Below, piece after piece: positions 58,833 to 64,000 of a stretch of DNA of 64,000 bases. The position numbers and the translations under genes were made by a program. Position 1 is the first letter of the stretch. Each line of letters begins with the position of its first letter. This DNA is from Paenibacillus beijingensis (lineage in GTDB: Bacteria > Bacillota > Bacilli > Paenibacillales > Paenibacillaceae): the NCBI RefSeq assembly GCF_000961095.1, contig NZ_CP011058.1, positions 1,393,001-1,457,000 of the forward strand. The letters are read 5' to 3'. The notes under the pieces are model-generated. The model worked only from the letters and a program-made list of their open reading frames with translations. It was not told where the DNA came from and made no database searches.

Positions 58833-59966
58833 TTGAATAACAGAAATCCCGGCTCAGATGGCGCACGTATACCACAAAGGATCTATACCTTTAATGATGC
58901 ATGGACGGAGTGGCTGCAGGGAAATAAGTTCCCTATTGCTTTTTTCGGAGATAGTACAGTCGATGGCGTTAACACCGCGGAATGGGTAGGTAATACCGTT
59001 GGTGCGGACAGCACTTCACCTAATTCGTTCGCCAAGAAACTGGAGGATATCCTTCGAAAAGGGACAAATAACGAAACTTTGCGCATTTATAACGCGGGAT
59101 TTAGCGGTCAAGTCGCGTCCTGGGCCGCAACCGTCTTAGATCGGGAGTTTAGCGGAACTTCTGCGTATCGGGACGTGAAGATGATCGGTATCGGCTTCGG
59201 CATTAACGACCGGCTTGGGTACTCAAACGAGAAAGCTTACCGGGACGGATTTAAGAAGCATATACAGGAAATCATCTATTGGTGTTACTTCAACCAGATT
59301 CAACCGTTTCTTCTGACAACGCAAGCCATCGTACAGCCGGGAGTCATGACCGAATATACGAAAGACTATCCGATGAGAACGAGCGAGCATATTCAATCTG
59401 TCGCAAACGAGGTTAAACGGGAACTGGCGGATGAATTCCGTATTCCCTTAATCGACCTCAACAAGTTTACGGAGATGTTCTTGCTGTACTCCTCCCACAG
59501 CGCACAATGCATTATCTCAGACCGGTTGCATTTTGGAGATATCGGCCATCAGTACGAAGCAGAGTTAATTTTCACTCACCTGTGTCCTCGAACCATCATG
59601 GTAGATGGTTATACAAAAATTGATTACTCGAGTCAAAGCGTTTCGGACTGTGTGCCTGAAGATTGGCTCACGATGCCGGCTGCACCAACGGACAGCTTCA
59701 AAGTATATGTCGATTATGTCAAGCAGGATTTGGCAGACATGAAAATCATGACGGCGTGGGTATTTATTAACGCTAAAAAGAAGCTGACCCTAAAGGTTTA
59801 TAAAGGAAGCTCATCTTCAGACACTTATATAAAAGTGAATGCTGTGACCAAAGCTTTAACCGGTACAGAAACGGTATTAGGGCAGCTAGATATGGGACTT
59901 CATCAATTGGAAGTATTCACTGGACCTTCAAAAATGGTGGACTTTAAAGGGTTTATCCTGGATTAA
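58833..59966 (+). CDS. SGNH/GDSL hydrolase
   Basis: A TTG start at 58833 is chosen because AAGGAGGTG lies 8 bases upstream. The GTG at 58794 has no site, and the codons between them (INIEYLIKEVPT) include the ribosome site itself. The protein is about 377 residues. Block I FFGDSTVDGVN (Ser), block II NAGFSGQVASW, block III GIGFGINDRLG and block V DRLHFGDIGHQYEAE give a full SGNH set. The C-terminal 120 residues are a beta-rich accessory domain. No signal peptide is seen. It probably deacylates a sugar or polymer, but the substrate is unknown. Confidence 0.88.
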   Translation: MNNRNPGSDGARIPQRIYTFNDAWTEWLQGNKFPIAFFGDSTVDGVNTAEWVGNTVGADSTSPNSFAKKLEDILRKGTNNETLRIYNAGFSGQVASWAATVLDREFSGTSAYRDVKMIGIGFGINDRLGYSNEKAYRDGFKKHIQEIIYWCYFNQIQPFLLTTQAIVQPGVMTEYTKDYPMRTSEHIQSVANEVKRELADEFRIPLIDLNKFTEMFLLYSSHSAQCIISDRLHFGDIGHQYEAELIFTHLCPRTIMVDGYTKIDYSSQSVSDCVPEDWLTMPAAPTDSFKVYVDYVKQDLADMKIMTAWVFINAKKKLTLKVYKGSSSSDTYIKVNAVTKALTGTETVLGQLDMGLHQLEVFTGPSKMVDFKGFILD

Positions 59967-60056
59967 AACAATCAATGGCCAATCATCGACGGCTTCCTGG
60001 ATGAAATATGGGTATCCTCCTTAGTATGGGTACCCTGTTGAACATGGCTTAATATT

Positions 60057-60818
60057 CTACTTTCTCACAAACATCTCCGGATCTCTACGCAGACATTCCT
60101 CTCCAAACTCAATGAACGGCTCTGCATGAATGACATAGGAACCCGCGTTACCGATTTTCCCCTTCCGCATGATGCCTTGTTCGATCAGCTGCTGCTCGAT
60201 TCTTGTAAAATATCTTGGCGTTCCCCAGTCATGGAGCCATATTTTTCGCAGGAAACTACGCTTGTTCCCATCCGTTATTTCAGCAATCGCCGGCTCCGGC
60301 TGCAGATGATAGTCGCTTCCGGCCAGTTCTTCCACCGTATGAAATGTCGTATTGGAATCCAGCGTCACCCCCAATAGCAAAATTTTCCCGTTCCTGCAGC
60401 CAAGCCGATAATACGGACTGCCGTAACCGCACGGCGTCGGACAGTCTTCATGACCCGTCGTCAAATTTGCCGCGTGAACGCCGATCGCCGCGACGGAATG
60501 TGTCGGGTGGAGCGAACGAAATGAACCTTCCATCCGCCTGAGTGTCTCTGGAATCGTTCCCGTCCAACACTTCGATTCGGTCACGTCGAACCGGGGCGGA
60601 CATTGCGGCGAATCATGAGGCGTTCCCGTTAAAGTCGGAACCAGCAACGTTCCGGAGTCCGGCCCGACGGCCGCAATTAATGCTTCAATCACCGTACGGG
60701 CGCCTCCGTCTACATATCCGAGTGAAGATAGCGAACTGTGAACTAGAACTTCGTCCCCTTCTGTAATCCCCATTTCTTCCACGTCCTGCATCAATTCCGA
60801 TAGGGTAAGCAGCTGCAA
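60057..60818 (-). CDS. AAC(3)-family acetyltransferase (YokD-like)
   Basis: The 253-residue protein is a typical aminoglycoside 3-N-acetyltransferase fold: EGDEVLVHSSLSSLGYVDGG, VEALIAAVGPDSGTLLVPTLTGTPHD, SLHPTHSVAAIGVHA, PCGYGSPYYRL, ILLLGVTLDSNTTFHTVEELAG. It uses acetyl-CoA. Chromosomal members such as YokD rarely confer resistance, and the setting with GH20 and ADP-ribosylglycohydrolase genes suggests acetylation of an amino sugar instead (inference). It starts 9 bases after the stop of the upstream gene, as the last gene of the operon. Confidence 0.9.
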   Translation of the reverse strand: MQLLTLSELMQDVEEMGITEGDEVLVHSSLSSLGYVDGGARTVIEALIAAVGPDSGTLLVPTLTGTPHDSPQCPPRFDVTESKCWTGTIPETLRRMEGSFRSLHPTHSVAAIGVHAANLTTGHEDCPTPCGYGSPYYRLGCRNGKILLLGVTLDSNTTFHTVEELAGSDYHLQPEPAIAEITDGNKRSFLRKIWLHDWGTPRYFTRIEQQLIEQGIMRKGKIGNAGSYVIHAEPFIEFGEECLRRDPEMFVRK

Positions 60819-60827
60819 TGTACCACC

Positions 60828-62213
60828 TCACTTCATACAGACATACGGATTTTGCTCAATCAGCCTTACCGTTCGATTGGCCAAATCCGATAACGGGACG
60901 ATGCCAAAACCTTCCACACCGGACCGGATCTTGTCGTTCAATGGAGCAATCCACTTGTCCGGCAGGGCGCTCGCGCCGTTGCGCATTCCCAGTACGGATC
61001 CAGCGGTGGCGCCGTTGCAATCCGTGTCAAAACCCGGAACAACGGCCATTCCGAGGGTTGCCTCCAAATCGCCCTCCCCGTATAACAGCGCGGCGGCTAC
61101 GATCATGGCGTTGGAAACCGCGTGGCACCAGTGATGCACGTTGTTCTCATCGTATTCTTCGCGTATCCGGGCAACCGCTTCGTCGAACCCATCGCCTTTC
61201 CGCTTCCAATCCATAACGCGAACAATGTGTTCTGCCATTCGGCACTTCTCTGGAATCTGGCGTAATCCTGCAAGTACAATGGATTCAAGATCATCGGTTA
61301 CGGCTGCGGATGCGAGCATGGCCGCTACCCACATTTCGCCGTATATCCCGTTCTTCACGTGGGAGATAGAAGCGTCTCTCCACGCCATCTCCGCGGCTTT
61401 CTCCGGATTTCCCGGATTGACGTACCCGAACAAATCCGCCCGGATTTGAGCGCCGATCCATTCGCGGTATGAATTGCGGTACGAAGCGGAGCGGGGCGGA
61501 TCCATCAGATTCAGCAAATTCCGATAAGCGATTCGTTCTGCTGTGCAGGTCCGAAGGATGGGCAAATAACGAAGCCAGGCTTCCGCCACGTCATCGGGAG
61601 TAAAGTCAAACCCGTACTGCTCCACAATGGCGAGACCGATGATCGTGTAATTCATATCATCGTCTTCCACCATGTGTTTGACATTATTGATCCAGCTTAC
61701 GCTGTCGTTGCCGTAACTGCCAGGCGTATTTTTCACCCCGTATTTTTCGGCAATCGACGAATCGATTTCGGATGAAATGTAATAACGGATCGGCAAATTC
61801 CCCGTTTCTTTCAGCAGACCCAGGATGCGTTCTCTCTGCCATCCTTCGATCGGATGGCCAAGCAAACATCCTGCGCATCGCGCCAACCAAGCGCCATAAA
61901 TTTTGTCCGTCAGTTTTTCCCTGGAAACCGGAACCGCTTCCGAATTGTATTCGGAAGGCTTGGCAGCAAGAATGCCCGGCAAATCGGAAGGCTCGGCGTA
62001 TGGATAATCCACCCGTATGGCCATCTTTTCCATCTCGTCGAGAAAACCGGCGGCAAGCTTCTCCCGCTGCGGATCCCACAGATCGAGTGCTTTAATTTGC
62101 GCATATTCTTCCTCCAACTTCGGAGCGATGATTCTGCCTTCATCCAAAGCTTGTTCATACTCGATTTCCACGTGCAGGGCGTACTGCAAATAAGCATGCT
62201 GCGAGATTTTCAA
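60828..62213 (-). CDS. ADP-ribosylglycohydrolase (DraG/ARH) family protein
   Basis: The 461-residue protein has an N-terminal helical extension (residues 1-100), then the ARH fold: GAWLARCAGCLLGHPIEGW, the metal site segment MVEDDDMNYTIIGLAIVEQYG, and the C-terminal metal motif VVPGFDTDCNGATAGSVLGMRNG. Family members remove ADP-ribose from proteins or nucleic acids, but many copies in carbohydrate loci have no proven ADP-ribose activity. Placement between GH20 and AAC(3)-like genes in one operon favours a glycoside-type substrate here (inference). Confidence 0.88.
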   Translation of the reverse strand: MKISQHAYLQYALHVEIEYEQALDEGRIIAPKLEEEYAQIKALDLWDPQREKLAAGFLDEMEKMAIRVDYPYAEPSDLPGILAAKPSEYNSEAVPVSREKLTDKIYGAWLARCAGCLLGHPIEGWQRERILGLLKETGNLPIRYYISSEIDSSIAEKYGVKNTPGSYGNDSVSWINNVKHMVEDDDMNYTIIGLAIVEQYGFDFTPDDVAEAWLRYLPILRTCTAERIAYRNLLNLMDPPRSASYRNSYREWIGAQIRADLFGYVNPGNPEKAAEMAWRDASISHVKNGIYGEMWVAAMLASAAVTDDLESIVLAGLRQIPEKCRMAEHIVRVMDWKRKGDGFDEAVARIREEYDENNVHHWCHAVSNAMIVAAALLYGEGDLEATLGMAVVPGFDTDCNGATAGSVLGMRNGASALPDKWIAPLNDKIRSGVEGFGIVPLSDLANRTVRLIEQNPYVCMK

Positions 62214-62251
62214 CCTTCGCTCACCTCTGATTTCAGATAGTTTGCCTCATT

Positions 62252-64000
62252 TCACGTTCGATCTCCATGCCATTGCTCTTTCATTTTTTCCACCTTGTGA
62301 ACAAAACCGTCCATTCGGGTCAGGTTGTAGTCCATGCCTTCGATCCGGCACGATCTTCTCCATAGTGCTTCGAACTCGTATCGAAATTGTTTCATTTGCC
62401 GGGCAAGCTGTTCCAGCTCGTTCATCGCTTCCGTTCGCAGTTTCTCCTCGCCCTTTCTTTTCCACTCATCGAAAAGCGTAAGCAGGCGGTTGCTCCGAAA
62501 GGGCAGTTCTGTCACGAATCGCGCACGGCGGTATGCAAAATCAATATACTGCAGGTTTTCGGCGTTTCTCGAAACTGACAGCCTAGACTCATTTTGAAAC
62601 CAAAGTTGACGGAAGGCGTCCAACGATTCTTTTGCTTTCTGCGCGGTTCCCAACTCTCTCACGAACGGCTCTATGAATATTTTGCCGCCGTACAGCGTCT
62701 CGAAAGTCCCGAAGGAATAGTCGGTTTCCACTTTCCCCAAATGCCATAAGGCCGTTCCCAGATGTTCCCGGCCTGGACCAAAGTAGGCGGCCCCAAACCT
62801 TGCAGCGAACAAACCTTGTTCCACCGGCTTGCGCGCGTTCCACGACATTTCCGCTTGAAATCCGTATCCATACCAATTGTATTCGCGGAAATTTTCGCCT
62901 CCGTCATCCGCCCAGGAAGCGTTCATGGAGCCGATGCAGCCGTGCTCGATCCCTTCCTTGTTCAGAGCAGCGGTCGTGCCGTACCCCCAGGTGTAATCCG
63001 GAAACATGCGTTTCCAATTGATAATGCTAGGACTAACGACTTCCGTGAATCCTTTTTCGATCACGATAGGCATATATGTGTACAAATTGTCCCACCAGGC
63101 GTCCCCGCTGCCCGGCCCTGAAAACGTATAATTAACCATGACGATGTCTTTGTCGATCAAGTCCAGAGAGTCCGGATAATCGATCGCCAGCGTCGCGTAA
63201 ATCCAAAGCTGTTTGCCCAGACTCTTGGCAATCCGGTTCAGTCCGTTGTAGTAGTCAGCGTATACTTTGGCATGTCCAAATTTGTCCAATATGGGTTTGC
63301 TCCTGCCCGAACCGATGTCCGTCGTCTCGTCCAATCCCGCGAATAGAATCGGACTGCTGAAAGCACCGGCCAGCTCCCGGTAGAAATCTTCCATCAAGCG
63401 GAGTGTACGCGGGTCGGCCGGGGCAAAGGAGAAGGACCCCTCGCCCTCGCGGAACTCGCCGTATTCAGGCATCTTGACCATCTGATCCTGATGTCCGAGG
63501 CTTTCGAACAGCGGAGAGAGATCCACAAACCGGTCCCTCGCGTATTCTGCCAGCTCCCGGATCTCATCCGCGGTCAACCCGCCTCTTCCGATGCCGATTC
63601 TTGGATTTTTTTGAAATCTGAACAGATCCTCGATATATAAGAAATAGGTATTGATCTTATATTCCGAACAAAATCGAATGATGCGCTTAAAGTGCTCCAA
63701 CGTCGACACCTGGCCGCGTGAAATATCGTCGGAAATTGCCCGAATCCGAAAGTCGGGCTTATCCTCGATTTCCATGCAGGGCACGGTCCCGTCTGCGTTG
63801 ATTAGTTGGCAAAGCGTCATGGCGCCATACCATCTGCCTCGCTTGGCGGATGCGATTATCGCGATCCGATCCGGACGAATACTAAGCTGATAGGCCTCTT
63901 CAGCTAGTGAATTGTCCCATTCATAGGTTACGGGGGTGGGAAAATGCGTTCCTGCGATTCCGATATGCGGCCTGCAGCCGCTGACTTCCTCGCAGCGGCT
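62252..64000 (-). CDS. Family 20 glycosyl hydrolase (beta-N-acetylhexosaminidase-like), 5' end beyond the window
   Basis: The frame is open to base 64000; the ATG at 63820 is internal. The visible 582 codons begin with the GH20 N-terminal beta domain (EEAYQLSIRPDRIAIIASAKRGRWYGAMTLCQL). The barrel follows: RIRAISDDISRG in place of the usual DVSR, YKINTYFLYIEDLF, and FAGLDETTDIGSG with the Asp-Glu catalytic pair. The C-terminal 150 residues are helical. No signal peptide is visible in this part. It probably cleaves terminal N-acetylhexosamine, feeding products to the ADP-ribosylglycohydrolase-like and AAC(3)-like enzymes encoded downstream. Confidence 0.85.
   Translation of the reverse strand, partial: SRCEEVSGCRPHIGIAGTHFPTPVTYEWDNSLAEEAYQLSIRPDRIAIIASAKRGRWYGAMTLCQLINADGTVPCMEIEDKPDFRIRAISDDISRGQVSTLEHFKRIIRFCSEYKINTYFLYIEDLFRFQKNPRIGIGRGGLTADEIRELAEYARDRFVDLSPLFESLGHQDQMVKMPEYGEFREGEGSFSFAPADPRTLRLMEDFYRELAGAFSSPILFAGLDETTDIGSGRSKPILDKFGHAKVYADYYNGLNRIAKSLGKQLWIYATLAIDYPDSLDLIDKDIVMVNYTFSGPGSGDAWWDNLYTYMPIVIEKGFTEVVSPSIINWKRMFPDYTWGYGTTAALNKEGIEHGCIGSMNASWADDGGENFREYNWYGYGFQAEMSWNARKPVEQGLFAARFGAAYFGPGREHLGTALWHLGKVETDYSFGTFETLYGGKIFIEPFVRELGTAQKAKESLDAFRQLWFQNESRLSVSRNAENLQYIDFAYRRARFVTELPFRSNRLLTLFDEWKRKGEEKLRTEAMNELEQLARQMKQFRYEFEALWRRSCRIEGMDYNLTRMDGFVHKVEKMKEQWHGDRT

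Noticed and set aside
60057..60818. AAC(3)-like gene as an antibiotic resistance determinant
   Set aside because: The family is broad, the gene is embedded in a carbohydrate operon, and chromosomal YokD-like members usually do not give resistance.
63820..64000. A suspected frameshift in the 5' part of the GH20 gene and a start at the ATG at 63820
   Set aside because: On rereading the bases, the frame is continuous to the window edge and encodes conserved GH20 N-terminal sequence, so the gene is simply partial.
1..64000. CRISPR arrays, rRNA genes, classical riboswitches, prophage structural genes and a complete insertion sequence
   Set aside because: No regularly spaced repeats, rRNA sequence, recognisable riboswitch core or phage structural gene was seen; only IS110 and IS3 fragments are present.

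Overview
The window looks like chromosomal DNA of a Paenibacillus-type Firmicute (family Paenibacillaceae). The signs are AGGAGG-type ribosome binding sites, LplABC/YtcQP-style sugar ABC transporters, many secreted or cytoplasmic glycoside hydrolases, SigZ, MerR and WYL regulators, a C-terminal FIMAH domain and TTG starts. Most of the sequence has balanced base composition. The stretch from about 28.7 to 38.6 kb is visibly much richer in A+T and carries a defence island.

Layout. (1) 1-13.5 kb, minus strand: a polysaccharide-utilisation operon of two permeases, a solute-binding lipoprotein, a very large secreted glycoside hydrolase, an unrecognised 581-residue protein, a GH88/GH105-type hydrolase and a GH2 beta-mannosidase. 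It ends at a hairpin, followed by the start of a membrane-anchored protein that leaves the window. (2) 13.5-22.1 kb: hairpin repeats, a MATE pump, two short-chain dehydrogenases, a 5'-truncated IS110 transposase abutting sigZ, an aldo/keto reductase, and a MerR/thioredoxin pair that appears linked by a shared operator. (3) 22.1-28.7 kb: gene remnants, a MazG-like plus DUF2075 ATPase pair, and an operon of a secreted Gly/Ser protein, ApbE and a haem membrane protein behind six in-phase 11-nt boxes. (4) 28.7-38.6 kb: an AT-rich island with a cytosine methylase, MORC-like GHKL ATPase, Z1 ATPase, PD-(D/E)XK nuclease, small protein and AIPR protein. A 21-G tract lies upstream, an IS3 remnant flanks one side and a decayed rRNA methyltransferase gene the other. 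(5) 38.7-47.8 kb: DEAD-box helicase, a decayed DUF1801 gene, an RlaP-like nucleotidyltransferase, a slipin, a tRNA-like non-coding RNA candidate, two divergent WYL regulators and a NADAR-like half protein. (6) 47.9-64 kb: a second carbohydrate region with two SGNH hydrolases, a large secreted GHL10 protein, a Gfo/Idh/MocA pair, an ABC exporter with a DUF1854 partner, a frameshifted glycosidase-like gene, and an AAC(3)-like, ADP-ribosylglycohydrolase and GH20 operon that runs off the right edge.

The most interesting parts are three. One is the 42.5-47.4 kb locus, where a permuted tRNA-like RNA resembling the bacterial Y RNA module sits upstream of slipin and RlaP and opposite two WYL regulators; this suggests an RNA-repair or RNA-stress system. 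The second is the MORC-type restriction island. The third is the set of regulatory sites readable directly from the DNA: the MerR operators, the 11-nt boxes and the SDR palindrome.
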